Below are positions 8,862-17,885 of a stretch of 64,000 nucleotides of DNA, in pieces; the stretch's first letter is position 1; the number at the start of each line of letters is the position of its first letter. The translations under genes and the position numbers were made by a program. The notes below the pieces were generated by a model, which searched no databases, was not told the DNA's origin, and saw nothing but the letters and a program-made list of their open reading frames with translations. This stretch comes from Solimonas fluminis. GTDB taxonomy: Bacteria > Pseudomonadota > Gammaproteobacteria > Nevskiales > Nevskiaceae. The DNA is taken from assembly GCF_002930645.1 (NCBI RefSeq), contig NZ_PSNW01000002.1, positions 186,001 through 250,000 of the forward strand. The letters are read 5' to 3'.

Positions 8862-9535
8862 ACGTCCAGCAGGCCGTTGCAGAACTGCAGACGCTGGATA
8901 CCCGCAACCCCGGTGCTTGGCCGCTGTGGATTCGCATCGCTGCCTCGGTGCTGGCAGGCCTGCTGGTCCTCGCAGCTGGCATCTATTTCATGGTCAAGCC
9001 GGTCTATGACGAGCTCAAGGGGGAGGAGGCCAAGGAACTGACGCTGCGCAAGGCCTTTGAGGAGAACCAGGCCAAGGCCGCGGCGCTGGATGCCTTCAAG
9101 GCACAGCTCGCTGAAATGGAAAGGAGCTTTGGCACCATGCTCAAGCAGTTGCCGAGCAAGAGCGAAGTGGCAAATCTGTTAAACGACATCTCCCAGGCTC
9201 GCGTGGCGTCCAGCCTGGAGGAGGAATTGTTCCAACCGCAGCCGGACAATCCTCGAGAGTTCTATGCGGAAATTCCAAACCGGATCATTGTGACCGGCAG
9301 CTATCACGAAATGGGCAATTTCGTCAGCGCGGTCGCAGCCCTGCCCCGCATCGTAACGATCGAAGAGGTCGAGATCACGGTTCCGGGCAAGAACGAAAAG
9401 ACGCAGATGTCGGAGGGCACTCTCCGCATGCAGGCTCTGGCCAAGACCTATCGCTATCTCGATGAAGATGAGCTCGCGGCTGAAGAGGTCGAAGAAGACC
9501 AAGCCAGCTCCAAGTCCAAGGCTAAGGCCAAGTAG
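8858..9535 (+). CDS. pilO: Type IV pilus assembly protein PilO
   Basis: The periplasmic partner of PilN in the inner-membrane alignment complex. It has 225 residues: a short cytoplasmic N-terminus, a membrane helix at about 27-48, an alanine- and glutamate-rich coiled coil, and a C-terminal domain with the GSYHEMGNFVSAVAALPRI stretch typical of PilO. The C-terminal tail is acidic and then lysine-rich (EEDQASSKSKAKAK), a low-complexity end that varies among homologues. The GTG start of pilP lies 13 nt downstream. Confidence 0.95.
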   Translation: MNVQQAVAELQTLDTRNPGAWPLWIRIAASVLAGLLVLAAGIYFMVKPVYDELKGEEAKELTLRKAFEENQAKAAALDAFKAQLAEMERSFGTMLKQLPSKSEVANLLNDISQARVASSLEEELFQPQPDNPREFYAEIPNRIIVTGSYHEMGNFVSAVAALPRIVTIEEVEITVPGKNEKTQMSEGTLRMQALAKTYRYLDEDELAAEEVEEDQASSKSKAKAK

Positions 9536-9548
9536 GGGAGACGGAGCC

Positions 9549-10079
9549 GTGAAGCCAGCACAGCTGAAGAAACTCCGCACACTCGCCTTGCTGCTGTCGG
9601 TCGCGATGCTAAGCGCCTGCGGCAATGGCCAAAAGGACCTGGAAGCCTGGGTCACCGAAGTCAAAGCCCGGCCGCCCGCGCCGATCGAACCGATCCCGCA
9701 GATGAAGCAGTACGAATCCTTCACCTACGACGCCGCCGGCCGGCGCGATCCGTTCGCATCGATCCAGCCCTCGCGCCAGGCCAGCAACAGCGGCATCAAG
9801 CCCGACCTGAACCGCAACAAGGAACCGCTGGAAGAGTTCCCGCTGGACGGCCTGCGCATGGTCGGCACCGTCGACACCAAGGGCAAGGTGTTCGCGCTGA
9901 TCAAGGCACCGGACGGCGTCGTGCACCGGGTCACGGTCAAGAACCACATGGGACAGAACTACGGCGAGATCGTTTCCATTTCCGAGGCCGAGGTCGGCCT
10001 GATGGAGCTGGTCGCGGACGGTTTCGGCGGATGGATTCAACGCCCGGCGTCCCTGACGCTGGCGGAACAAAAGCAATAG
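9549..10079 (+). CDS. pilP: Type IV pilus lipoprotein PilP
   Basis: A periplasmic lipoprotein that links PilN/PilO to the PilQ secretin. It has 176 residues counted from a GTG at 9549, which is well placed after GGGGAGACGG. An ATG at 9462 in the same frame lies inside pilO and would bury the signal peptide. The signal segment ends in a clear lipobox (AMLSAC near residue 20). A proline-rich, disordered linker follows (PPAPIEPIPQ), then the beta-sandwich domain with RDPF and the GLRMVGTVDTKGKVFALI strands. Confidence 0.93.
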   Translation: MKPAQLKKLRTLALLLSVAMLSACGNGQKDLEAWVTEVKARPPAPIEPIPQMKQYESFTYDAAGRRDPFASIQPSRQASNSGIKPDLNRNKEPLEEFPLDGLRMVGTVDTKGKVFALIKAPDGVVHRVTVKNHMGQNYGEIVSISEAEVGLMELVADGFGGWIQRPASLTLAEQKQ

Positions 10080-10092
10080 GGAGTGACTGGCG

Positions 10093-12255
10093 ATGTTCAA
10101 GCTCAGTGAGATGACCAAAGCGGCCCTGCGGGCTGCCATCGCGTCGGCAGCCCTGCTGCTGGGCGGCGGCGCACAGGCCCAGGGCGCACGCGCCCTGCAG
10201 TCCATCGACTTCACGACCCAAGACGGTGACCGTGTCCTGCTGACGATGACGCTGTCGGCGGCCGCCCCCGAGCCGGTGGTGTTCACCATCGACAAGCCGG
10301 CCCGGCTGTCGCTGGACCTGCCGGAAACCCAGGTCGCGCTCCCGGAGCGCTACAAGAAGGTCAACGTCGGCAATGTCCGCTCCGTCGCCGCCGCCGAAGC
10401 CAAGGGCCGCACCCGCGTCGTCGTGGAACTGGGCCAGCTCACCCCCTATAACCTGCGCGTGGAGGGCAACAAGGTCCTTGTGGTGCTGGAAGGGTCTGCT
10501 GCCAGTTCCACGGCTGGCGGCGGCGCGGCCCCCAGCGCGCCGGTCGCCCGGCTGACCTCGGCCACTACGCTTTCCGCAGCCTCCGAGAGCAGCGGCGCCG
10601 CGCTGCGCAGCATCGACTTCCGTCGCGGCGAGCGCGGGGAAGGCCGCGTCGTGGTGCAGCTGGCCAATGCCCGCACACCGGTCGATGTGCGCGAGGAAGG
10701 CGGAAAGGTCATCGCGACCTTCCGCGATGCCAGCATCGCCGAACGCCTGCTCAAGCGCCTCGACGTGCTTGATTTCGCAACTCCGGTCAAATTCGTCGAC
10801 ACCCGCCGCGAAGGCGGCAACGTGGTGATCAGCGTCACGCCGGCCGCGGGTCTCGAGTACGAGCAGGCCGCCTACCAGACAGGCGACCAGTTCACGCTGG
10901 AAATCCAGGCGCTGACACCGGAGAAGGTCGAGCAGAAGAAAAAGGAGCAGCCGCAGTTCACCGGCGAACGCATCAGCCTGTCCTTCCAGAACATCGACGT
11001 CCGGGCCCTGCTGCAGATCATCGCCGACGTCGCCGGCACCAACATGGTGGTCAGCGACTCGGTCACGGGCGACATCGCCATGCGCCTGCAGAACGTGCCC
11101 TGGGACCAGGCCCTGGACATCATCCTGCGCACCAAGGGCCTGGGCCTGCGGCAGCAGGGCAATGTCATGCTGGTGGCGCCGCTGCAGGAACTGGCCAACC
11201 GTGAACGTGTGGAGCTGGAATCCGCCAAGCAGAAGAGCGAGCTGTCGCCGCTGCGCTCCGAGATCATCCAGCTGAACTACGCCAAGGCCACGGACATGTC
11301 GGCCCTGGTCCGTGCCGGCGACAAGAACGCCTCCATGCTGAGCGAGCGCGGCCGCCTGTCGGTGGACGAGCGCACCAACACCCTGATCGTGCTGGAGACC
11401 CGCGAGAAGATCGAGGAAATCCGCAACCTGGTCTCGCGCCTCGACATCCCGGTGCGCCAGGTGCTGATCGAATCGCGCATCGTCATCGCCGACGATGACT
11501 ACTCCAAGCAGCTCGGCGTGCGCTTCGGCGTGTCCACCGTCGCCCGCAACGGCAATAGCGGCGTGGTCACCACTTCGGGCTCCAACGCCGCAACCAATAC
11601 CACGGTCGGCAGCTTCCTGCAGAACGGCGGCTTCCCGGTGACCCTGGGCGCGCAGAATGACCGCTACAACGTCAACCTGCCGGTCACCGATCCGGCCGGC
11701 TCCTTTGGCCTGGCGATCCTGGGCGCCGACTACCTGGTGGACCTGGAGCTCTCGGCCCTGCAGACCGAGGGGCGCGGCGAGGTGGTGTCGACCCCGCGCG
11801 TCGTCACCGCCAACGGCAAGCAGGCCTCGGTGGAACAGGGCCGCGAGATTCCCTACCAGGAATCGGCCTCCAGCGGTGCCGCGACCATCTCCTTCAAGAA
11901 GGCCGTCCTGTCCCTGCTGGTGACGCCGCAGATCACCCCGGACGACCGCGTCGTCATGGACCTTGCGATCACCAACGACAGCCAGGGCCAGAACGTGGCC
12001 GTGGGCCTCGGCACCGCGCCGGCCATCGATACCCGCCGCCTCAACACCCAGGTGCTGGTCCGCAGCGGCGAAACCGTGGTGCTCGGCGGCGTATTCAACC
12101 AGGAAAGCAGCAATGACCAGACCAAGGTCCCGCTGCTGGGCGACGTGCCGATGCTCGGCCGCCTGTTCCGCAACGACTCCAAGAGCTCGATCAAGCGTGA
12201 ACTGCTGATCTTCGTCACGCCGAAGGTCCTGCAGGAAGGCTTGCGCGTCAACTGA
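10093..12255 (+). CDS. pilQ: Type IV pilus secretin PilQ
   Basis: The outer-membrane channel through which the pilus fibre passes. It has 720 residues: a signal peptide ending near AQA (about residue 29), two AMIN domains (about 35-130 and 170-265) that bind peptidoglycan, a secretin/TonB short N-terminal domain beginning near ISLSFQNIDVRALL (about 297), a NolW-like domain with VLIESRIVIADDD (about 457), and the secretin core up to the C-terminus with VPLLGDVPMLGRLF near residue 680. It closes the pil operon. A 13-bp GC-rich hairpin separates it from aroK. Confidence 0.96.
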   Translation: MFKLSEMTKAALRAAIASAALLLGGGAQAQGARALQSIDFTTQDGDRVLLTMTLSAAAPEPVVFTIDKPARLSLDLPETQVALPERYKKVNVGNVRSVAAAEAKGRTRVVVELGQLTPYNLRVEGNKVLVVLEGSAASSTAGGGAAPSAPVARLTSATTLSAASESSGAALRSIDFRRGERGEGRVVVQLANARTPVDVREEGGKVIATFRDASIAERLLKRLDVLDFATPVKFVDTRREGGNVVISVTPAAGLEYEQAAYQTGDQFTLEIQALTPEKVEQKKKEQPQFTGERISLSFQNIDVRALLQIIADVAGTNMVVSDSVTGDIAMRLQNVPWDQALDIILRTKGLGLRQQGNVMLVAPLQELANRERVELESAKQKSELSPLRSEIIQLNYAKATDMSALVRAGDKNASMLSERGRLSVDERTNTLIVLETREKIEEIRNLVSRLDIPVRQVLIESRIVIADDDYSKQLGVRFGVSTVARNGNSGVVTTSGSNAATNTTVGSFLQNGGFPVTLGAQNDRYNVNLPVTDPAGSFGLAILGADYLVDLELSALQTEGRGEVVSTPRVVTANGKQASVEQGREIPYQESASSGAATISFKKAVLSLLVTPQITPDDRVVMDLAITNDSQGQNVAVGLGTAPAIDTRRLNTQVLVRSGETVVLGGVFNQESSNDQTKVPLLGDVPMLGRLFRNDSKSSIKRELLIFVTPKVLQEGLRVN

Positions 12256-12263
12256 CGGCATCC

Positions 12264-12290
12264 CCGGGGCCGGCTTGAAGCCGGCCCCGG
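12264..12290 (+). terminator. GC-rich hairpin between pilQ and aroK
   Basis: A perfect 13-bp inverted repeat around a single central base (arms CCGGGGCCGGCTT and AAGCCGGCCCCGG), starting 9 nt after the pilQ stop. It has no T-run, so it may slow or attenuate read-through into aroK, or protect mRNA ends, rather than terminate fully. Confidence 0.45.
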
Positions 12291-12325
12291 CGCTTCCGCG
12301 GCACGCTTCCTGCCCCGCCCGCCGC

Positions 12326-12853
12326 ATGAACAAGAAAGCGAGCATCTTCCTGGTCGGCCCGATGGGCGCCGGCAAGACCACCGTGGGCAAGCGGCTGGGC
12401 GAAACCCTGGCGCTGGAATTCATCGACAGCGACCACGAGATCGAACTGCGCACCGGGGTCGACATTCCCTACATCTTCGAGAAGGAAGGCGAGCCCGGTT
12501 TCCGGCGCCGCGAAAAGGCCGTGATCGCCGACCTGACGCTGCGCAGCGGCATCGTCCTGGCCACAGGCGGCGGCAGCGTGCTGGACCCGGACAACCGCCA
12601 GTGCCTGGCGGGACGGGGCTTCGTCGTGTACCTGCACGCCAGCGTGGACCAGCAGCTGGCCCGCACCGCCCGCTCCGACAACCGCCCCCTGCTGAAGAAC
12701 AGCGCCAACCGCCGCGAGGTGCTGGAGACGCTGTTCAGCCAGCGCGACCCCCTGTACCGGGAAATCGCCGACCTGGTCCTGGATACCGACGAGCGCAGCG
12801 CCAAGGCCCTGGTCAAGGAAATCCAGGACCGCTTGGCCGATCCCGACAGCTGA
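12326..12853 (+). CDS. aroK: Shikimate kinase
   Basis: Phosphorylates shikimate at the 3-position in the pathway to chorismate. It has 175 residues. The Walker A loop GPMGAGKTTVGKRL lies near residues 11-24, the shikimate-binding DSDHEIE near 34-40 and the GGG motif in ATGGGSV near 80. R-x-(x)-P-L-L appears in DNRPLLKN. The start at 12326 is chosen because the upstream in-frame ATG at 12275 would add 17 residues translated from the hairpin region. In most gammaproteobacteria aroB follows aroK after pilQ; here aroB is absent and a DegV gene follows. Confidence 0.94.
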   Translation: MNKKASIFLVGPMGAGKTTVGKRLGETLALEFIDSDHEIELRTGVDIPYIFEKEGEPGFRRREKAVIADLTLRSGIVLATGGGSVLDPDNRQCLAGRGFVVYLHASVDQQLARTARSDNRPLLKNSANRREVLETLFSQRDPLYREIADLVLDTDERSAKALVKEIQDRLADPDS

Positions 12854-12944
12854 ATCCGGAACCGGAAGCCACGCGATCCTGCGCGGCTGTGCATAATAGG
12901 AAAGTACAGCCAGAAATAGCCCCGTCGGGCCGAGGGAGGGAGCC

Positions 12945-13886
12945 ATGCGCATCGGAGTCGTTGCGGACGCCACCTGCGATCTGCCGCATGAGTTCCTGCA
13001 GGAGCACAAGATCGGCGTCCTGCCCGTGGCCATCCATCTCGGCGACGAGGTGCTCAACGACGTGCGCGATCCTGACGCCACGCTCCGCTTCTATGCCGAC
13101 CAGCTGGCGTCCAAGGGACTGGATGCCCACACGGTACCTTTTACCGCCGAGCAGATTCGCGAGAAATTCCTGGCGGACATCGTGCTGGAGTACGACTACG
13201 TCTTCTGCGTGACGATCACCTCCACGCGCAGCGCGATCTTCGAGAATGCCACCAAGGCCTCGTTCGCGATCCTCAACGATTACAAGAACGCGCGTGCGCG
13301 CCAGGGCGTCAGCGGCCCCTTCGCGCTGCGCGTGGTCGACAGCAAGAGCATGTTCTGCGGCACCGGCGTGCTGGCCGCCGAGGCCGCGAAGCTGGCACGC
13401 TCCGGCGTGGGCGCCAACGAAATCCGCAAGCGCCTGGACGAACTGCGCGAGAACATCGTCGGCTACATGGTTCCCAACGACCTGTACTACATCCGCAACC
13501 GGGGCATCAAGAAGGGCGAGAAGAGCATCGGCCTGCTGACCTATGCGATCGGCTCCGCGCTGGACATCAAGCCGGTCATCCTGTGCTACCGCGGCGAAAC
13601 ACAGCCGGTGGCCAAGGTCCGGGGCTACAGGCAGGCGGTGGAGAAGATGTTCCGCCACGTGGCCGGCGAAATCCGGCGCGGCATCGGCACCCAGCACCTG
13701 TGCATCAGCTACGGCGGTCCGCTCGACCAGGTTGCCGCCCTGCCCGGCTACGACGAGCTGGCCAAGGCCGCGCGCACGCACGGCATCGAGATTCTCACCA
13801 GCATCATGTCGGCCACCGCCGCGGTGAACACCGGCGGCGGCTGCGTGGCCGTCGCCTGGGGCGGAGAGCTGAACCCCTTCGCCTGA
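12945..13886 (+). CDS. DegV family protein (first of two paralogues)
   Basis: DegV proteins bind fatty acids; in Firmicutes they act as fatty acid kinase B subunits. The 313 residues cover the whole fold (MRIGVVADATCDLPHEF at the start, MVPNDLYYIRNRGIKKGEKS in the second domain, DIKPVI, and an STG-like end NTGGGCVAVAW). The usual TSQPS motif reads HTVPFTAEQ and the usual LSGT motif reads STRSAIFENA, so the lipid head-group contacts differ from the classical family. It lies 91 nt after aroK and 43 nt before the ParA gene. A paralogue lies at 60730-61677. The ligand is unknown. Confidence 0.88.
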   Translation: MRIGVVADATCDLPHEFLQEHKIGVLPVAIHLGDEVLNDVRDPDATLRFYADQLASKGLDAHTVPFTAEQIREKFLADIVLEYDYVFCVTITSTRSAIFENATKASFAILNDYKNARARQGVSGPFALRVVDSKSMFCGTGVLAAEAAKLARSGVGANEIRKRLDELRENIVGYMVPNDLYYIRNRGIKKGEKSIGLLTYAIGSALDIKPVILCYRGETQPVAKVRGYRQAVEKMFRHVAGEIRRGIGTQHLCISYGGPLDQVAALPGYDELAKAARTHGIEILTSIMSATAAVNTGGGCVAVAWGGELNPFA

Positions 13887-13929
13887 AAAGCGGTCATCTT
13901 CGCGGCATTCGCAGCAGGAGCGTTCCGGC

Positions 13930-14676
13930 ATGCGCAGCATCGCGTTGTACAACCTGAAGGGCGGTGTCGGAAAGACCGCCGCCTCGGTCAACCTGGCCTA
14001 TCTCGCCGCGGCCCACGGCATCCCCACCCTGCTCTGGGACCTCGATCCCCAGGGCGCCTCCAGCTGGTACTTCCATGGAGAGGCGGAAGAACTGAAGGCA
14101 AGGAAGGTCTTCGAGGGCACCTCGCCTGCCGGGCGGCTGGTGAAGCCCTCGCCCTACAAGCAGCTCTCGCTGATCCCGGCGGACCTGTCCTACCGCTACC
14201 TCGACATCATCCTCAAGAAGGTCGAGCCGCCGCGCGAAGCGCTCAGGCGCCTGCTCAAACCGTTCTCCGAGCAATACGCGCTGGCCGTGCTGGACTGCCC
14301 GCCAAGCCTGTCGCACCTGGCCGACAACGTCTTCGCCGCCGCGGACCGCGTGCTGGTGCCGGCGGTACCCACCTGGCTGTCGCTGCGCGCGCTGGAACAG
14401 GTGCAGGCCTACTTCAGGACAGAGGGTTTCGAGCCGAAGAAGATCCGCCCGTTCTACTCGATGGCCGACCGGCGGCGTTCGCTGCACCGCGAACTGCTGG
14501 AGAACCCGCCCGCCGCGATGGCGCGGCGCTATCCAGCCGTGATTCCCTATGCCTCGGCGGTGGAGCGCATGGGCGAACATCGCGCCCCGCTGGCCGCCTA
14601 CGCGGGCTCGGACGAGCCGGCGCTGCTGGCCTACGCGGAGCTGTGGCTGGAGCTGAAGCGGGACTTGGGGCTGTAG
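13930..14676 (+). CDS. Orphan ParA-family ATPase
   Basis: A 248-residue deviant Walker ATPase. The Walker A loop KGGVGKTAASVNLA begins at residue 10 with both signature lysines, LLWDLDPQGASSW is the switch I region, and LAVLDCPPSLSHL is the Walker B-like region. No parB gene, centromere-like repeats or partner adapter is seen nearby. It is probably not the chromosomal partition gene, which normally sits with parB near the origin. Proteins of this type position cargo such as chemoreceptors, pili or plasmids. It follows the DegV gene on the same strand, possibly in one operon. The cargo is unknown. Confidence 0.88.
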   Translation: MRSIALYNLKGGVGKTAASVNLAYLAAAHGIPTLLWDLDPQGASSWYFHGEAEELKARKVFEGTSPAGRLVKPSPYKQLSLIPADLSYRYLDIILKKVEPPREALRRLLKPFSEQYALAVLDCPPSLSHLADNVFAAADRVLVPAVPTWLSLRALEQVQAYFRTEGFEPKKIRPFYSMADRRRSLHRELLENPPAAMARRYPAVIPYASAVERMGEHRAPLAAYAGSDEPALLAYAELWLELKRDLGL

Positions 14677-14809
14677 ACCCTCTGCCCGGAGGATGCGAGG
14701 AAACCGTAGCGAGCATGCCCGAGGTTGCATCGAGGAGCGGAGCCGTACCGAGGTTCGGCCAGCACCGGAGATGCAAGATCGGACAGCACAGCAGGTTTAT
14801 TCGCGGCCT

Positions 14810-15901
14810 CTAGTCCCCGACCGAATCCGCCAGCTGGCTGACGATGGCCACGCGCTGCGCCAGTTCCTCGGCGCTGGCCGCCGTCACGGTGGCATGCCCC
14901 ACCTTGCGCTGCGGCTTGGGCGTCTTGCCATAGTGGTGAATGTGCACGCCGGGGATCGCGGCCAGGGCCTCGTTGGCCGGCGCATCGCCGATGAAGTTCA
15001 CCATTGCCGAATGTCCGCGCAGCCCGGTGTCGCCCAGCGGCAGGCCGGCGATGGCGCGCAGGTGGTTCTCGAACTGCGAGCAGACCGCGCCCTCGATGCT
15101 CCAGTGCCCGGAGTTGTGCACGCGGGGCGCGATCTCGTTGGCCAGCAGCCGGCCGTCGGCCACGAAGAACTCGAAAGCCAGCACGCCGACATAGCCCAGG
15201 TGCTCCACCACGCGGCGGGCGTAGTCCTCGGCCTCGGCCTGCAGCGGATCGCTGGCCTGCGGGATCGCCACGCGCAGGATGCCGTCGCGGTGCACGTTCT
15301 CCACCACCGGGTAGAAGCGCATCTCGCCGCCCTTGCCGCGCACGGCCAGGCAGGACAGCTCGCGCTGGAACGGCACGAAGGCCTCCAGGATCAGCGGCTG
15401 GCCGCCCAAGCGGCCCCAGGCCGCATCGAGGTCTTCCGGCTTGCGCAGCACGGCCTGGCCCTTGCCGTCATAGCCCAGGCGGCGCGTCTTGAGCACCGCC
15501 GGCAGGCCCACGTTCTTCACCGCCAGTTCCAGCGCCTCGCGCGTAGCCACCGGCATGTAGCGCGGCACCGGGATCTTCAGCTTGTCGAACAGCTGCTTCT
15601 CGGACAGGCGATCCTGGCCGACCGTCAGAGCCACCGGCGCCGGCAGCAGCGGGATGCGGCCGGCGACGAACTCCGCGGTCTTCGCCGGCACGTTCTCGAA
15701 CTCGTAGGTCGCGATATCCACCGCCACGCAGAACTCGGCCAGGGCGCGCTCGTCCTGGTAGTCGGCGTGGATGTGTTCGCCCAGCGGCGCGGCGCAGGCC
15801 TCGGTGGCCGGGTCCAGGAACACGAAGTCGAAGTCCAGCGGATAACCCGCCAGGGCCAGCATGCGTCCGAGCTGACCCGCCCCCAGGATACCAATCTTCA
15901 T
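14810..15901 (-). CDS. purK: 5-(Carboxyamino)imidazole ribonucleotide synthase (PurK)
   Basis: An ATP-grasp enzyme that carboxylates AIR to N5-CAIR with bicarbonate in purine synthesis. It has 363 residues beginning [22 protein letters not shown]-grasp elements are visible: [15 protein letters not shown], the LILEAFVPF loop, and [24 protein letters not shown] with metal-binding residues. The start ATG overlaps the purE stop by 4 nt, the usual purEK arrangement and a sign of coupling. It converges with the ParA gene across 133 nt that shows no clear terminator. Confidence 0.96.
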   Translation of the reverse strand: MKIGILGAGQLGRMLALAGYPLDFDFVFLDPATEACAAPLGEHIHADYQDERALAEFCVAVDIATYEFENVPAKTAEFVAGRIPLLPAPVALTVGQDRLSEKQLFDKLKIPVPRYMPVATREALELAVKNVGLPAVLKTRRLGYDGKGQAVLRKPEDLDAAWGRLGGQPLILEAFVPFQRELSCLAVRGKGGEMRFYPVVENVHRDGILRVAIPQASDPLQAEAEDYARRVVEHLGYVGVLAFEFFVADGRLLANEIAPRVHNSGHWSIEGAVCSQFENHLRAIAGLPLGDTGLRGHSAMVNFIGDAPANEALAAIPGVHIHHYGKTPKPQRKVGHATVTAASAEELAQRVAIVSQLADSVGD

Positions 15902-16404
15902 GGCAGCTTCAGCGGCTCGTCGTTCAATACTTTGGCGGTCTGCTCGGCGCGGAAGCGGTCCAGGCGTCTGGCCAGCGCGGCATCGGTGGTGGCCAGCACG
16001 GCGGCGGCCAGCAGGGCCGCGTTGGTGGCGCCGGCGCGGCCGATGGCCAGCGTGCCCACCGGGATGCCGGCCGGCATCTGCACGATCGACAGCAGGGAGT
16101 CCTGGCCGTTGAGCGCCTTGGACTGCACCGGCACGCCAAACACCGGCAGCCGCGTCTTGGCGGCGCACATGCCCGGCAGGTGGGCGGCACCGCCGGCGCC
16201 GGCGATGATCACGCGCAGCCCGCGGCTCACCGCGCTGCCGGCGTATTCGAAGAGGAGGTCGGGGGTACGGTGCGCGGAGACGACGCGCGCCTCGCAGGGC
16301 ACACCCAGGTCTTCCAGCGTCTGGACGGCGTGCGCCATCGTCTCCCAATCCGAACGGGAGCCCATGATCACGCCGACCAGCGGCTTAGCTTGCTTTTTTG
16401 CCAC
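15898..16404 (-). CDS. purE: N5-carboxyaminoimidazole ribonucleotide mutase (PurE)
   Basis: Converts N5-CAIR to CAIR. It has 168 residues, the normal length of a class I PurE. The glycine-rich [13 protein letters not shown] start, the [12 protein letters not shown] active-site histidine (near residue 45) and [14 protein letters not shown] are all conserved. It is the first gene of the purEK pair. It is separated from the upstream SIMPL gene by 115 nt containing an imperfect hairpin, so it likely has its own promoter there. Confidence 0.96.
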   Translation of the reverse strand: MAKKQAKPLVGVIMGSRSDWETMAHAVQTLEDLGVPCEARVVSAHRTPDLLFEYAGSAVSRGLRVIIAGAGGAAHLPGMCAAKTRLPVFGVPVQSKALNGQDSLLSIVQMPAGIPVGTLAIGRAGATNAALLAAAVLATTDAALARRLDRFRAEQTAKVLNDEPLKLP

Positions 16405-16475
16405 TTTCTCTGCCTGTACGGCCGGGAAAGGGGCGGATTATCGCAAAAACCGACGTCGGGGGTAGTACCACCGGT

Positions 16476-16506
16476 CGGTGACGCCGGGCGATCCCCGGCG
16501 CCACCG
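16476..16506 (-). terminator. Hairpin downstream of the SIMPL gene
   Basis: Stem CGGTG-x-CGCCGGG paired with CCCGGCG-x-CACCG (16476-16488 with 16494-16506, one internal mismatch) and a 5-nt loop, 14 nt after the SIMPL stop. It has no T-run on either side. Confidence 0.4.
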
Positions 16507-16519
16507 CCCAGGTCCCGTG

Positions 16520-17245
16520 CTACGGGGCGATCAGGTCGAAATCCGCGTTCACCGTGGCGGTGTACTTGATCTCGCCCGGCTCCAGGCCCATCTGGCTGTT
16601 GCCGCTGTCGAAGGCCTCGGCCTTGGCCATGCCGCGGGCCATCATCGGCATCGGCGGCTGGGAATAGCCTTCGCTGGCGTTCAGGGCGTAGATGCCGCCC
16701 AGCTTCACCTTGAGCGTGTCGGCCAGCAGCTGCGCCTTGCCGCGGGCATCCTCGGTGGCCTTGACCAGGGCCTCGCGCGACAGCTCCCGGGCGTTGGAGG
16801 CCTCCAGCGTCGGCGGGGAAACGTTGTTGACGCCCACCTGCGTGGCGCGCAGCACGTAGTCGCCCAGCTTGTTCAGGTCCGTCACCGTCACCGTGATGTC
16901 GCGGCGGGCGCGGTAGCCGGTCAGGCGGTTGCGGCGGGCCTTGTCGTCCCAGACGTATTCCGGGGTCAGGCTGATGCCGGCGGTGGAGATGTCGGCGTCC
17001 TTGGCGCCGAGCTGGCGCGCCTCGGCCACGTAGGCCCGCACCACCTTGTTGACCTCCGCCTCGGCGGCCTTCGGGTCGGCGTTGATGGTGTCCACGGCCA
17101 CATTCAGCTTGGCACGGTCCGGGCGCACCGCGACCTCGCCCTGGCCGCTGACGTTGACGCTGCGGCGCTGCGGCGGCGGGTCGGCGTAGGCAGCGGCGCT
17201 GGCCAGCAGCGGCAGGGACATCAGGGCGGCGGCGACTTTGTTCAT
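16520..17245 (-). CDS. Exported SIMPL domain protein (DUF541)
   Basis: A 241-residue periplasmic protein. A signal peptide covers about the first 21 residues (LPLLASAAAYA). The rest is a single SIMPL domain: SVNVSGQGEVAVRPDRAKLNV opens it, GYRARRDITVTVTDLNKLGD lies in the centre and the final strand is IKYTATVNADFDL. Family members form ring-shaped oligomers and have been linked to oxidative stress and outer-membrane functions, but no activity is agreed. The gene is divergent from sufT with a 77-bp gap. Confidence 0.9.
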   Translation of the reverse strand: MNKVAAALMSLPLLASAAAYADPPPQRRSVNVSGQGEVAVRPDRAKLNVAVDTINADPKAAEAEVNKVVRAYVAEARQLGAKDADISTAGISLTPEYVWDDKARRNRLTGYRARRDITVTVTDLNKLGDYVLRATQVGVNNVSPPTLEASNARELSREALVKATEDARGKAQLLADTLKVKLGGIYALNASEGYSQPPMPMMARGMAKAEAFDSGNSQMGLEPGEIKYTATVNADFDLIAP

Positions 17246-17322
17246 TTTTTGTTCTCGGGCAGGGGGCAGATGCGCCTCAGACGGGGGGAGCTTAAACTAA
17301 GTTCCTTGTCTCCCGAGTTGTC

Positions 17323-17871
17323 ATGAGTCACACCTACGAACCCGTCACCCTGACGCGCGACGTCATCGGCATCCTGATCCCCCAGGGCACCAAGGTCGAG
17401 CTTCCGGAAGGCGCCAATGGCGCCATCACCCAGGCCCTGGGCGGCAGCTTCACCGTCCAGGTCGAGGGCCACCTGTTCCGTATCGACGGCAAGGACGCCG
17501 ACGCCATCGGCAAGGAAGTGGTGCGCGGCCCCGACATCTCCCCCGACGCCAGCGACGAAGAGATCGAAAAGGCCATGTGGGACCAGATGCGTACCTGCTT
17601 CGACCCGGAAATCCCCGTCAACATCGTGGAACTGGGCCTGATCTACGAAAGCAGGCTCGAGCGCACCGACGACGGCCGGCGCCGCGCGAAGATCCGCATG
17701 ACGCTGACCGCGCCCGGCTGCGGCATGGGCGATATCCTGGTCGACGACGTCAAGACCAAGGTCACCGCCATCCCCGGCGTGGCGGAAGCCGACGTGGAGC
17801 TGACCTTCGATCCGCCCTGGGACCAGTCGATGATGTCCGAGGAAGCCCGCCTCGCCACCGGGATGTTCTAG
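17323..17871 (+). CDS. sufT: Putative Fe-S cluster assembly protein SufT
   Basis: A 182-residue protein with an N-terminal SufT-specific part (VTLTRDVIGILIPQGTKVEL and GGSFTVQVEGHLFRIDGKDADAIG) and a C-terminal MIP18/DUF59 domain (FDPEIPVNIVELGLIYE, then LTAPGCGMGDIL with the conserved cysteine near residue 135). SufT acts as an accessory factor in Fe-S protein maturation. No suf genes lie nearby, so it stands apart from the main machinery. apaG follows 14 nt downstream, so the two are probably one transcript. Confidence 0.92.
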   Translation: MSHTYEPVTLTRDVIGILIPQGTKVELPEGANGAITQALGGSFTVQVEGHLFRIDGKDADAIGKEVVRGPDISPDASDEEIEKAMWDQMRTCFDPEIPVNIVELGLIYESRLERTDDGRRRAKIRMTLTAPGCGMGDILVDDVKTKVTAIPGVAEADVELTFDPPWDQSMMSEEARLATGMF

Positions 17872-17885
17872 CGGACAGGCTCCCC

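Noticed and set aside
13930-14676. ParA considered as a sign of a plasmid or integrated element
   Set aside because: There is no parB, replication gene, integrase or composition shift. The neighbours are core chromosomal genes.
14677-14809. The gap between parA and purK considered as a repeat or RNA gene
   Set aside because: It has a few short imperfect repeats (GCGAG, CCGAGGTT) but no clear stem, terminator or tRNA-like fold.
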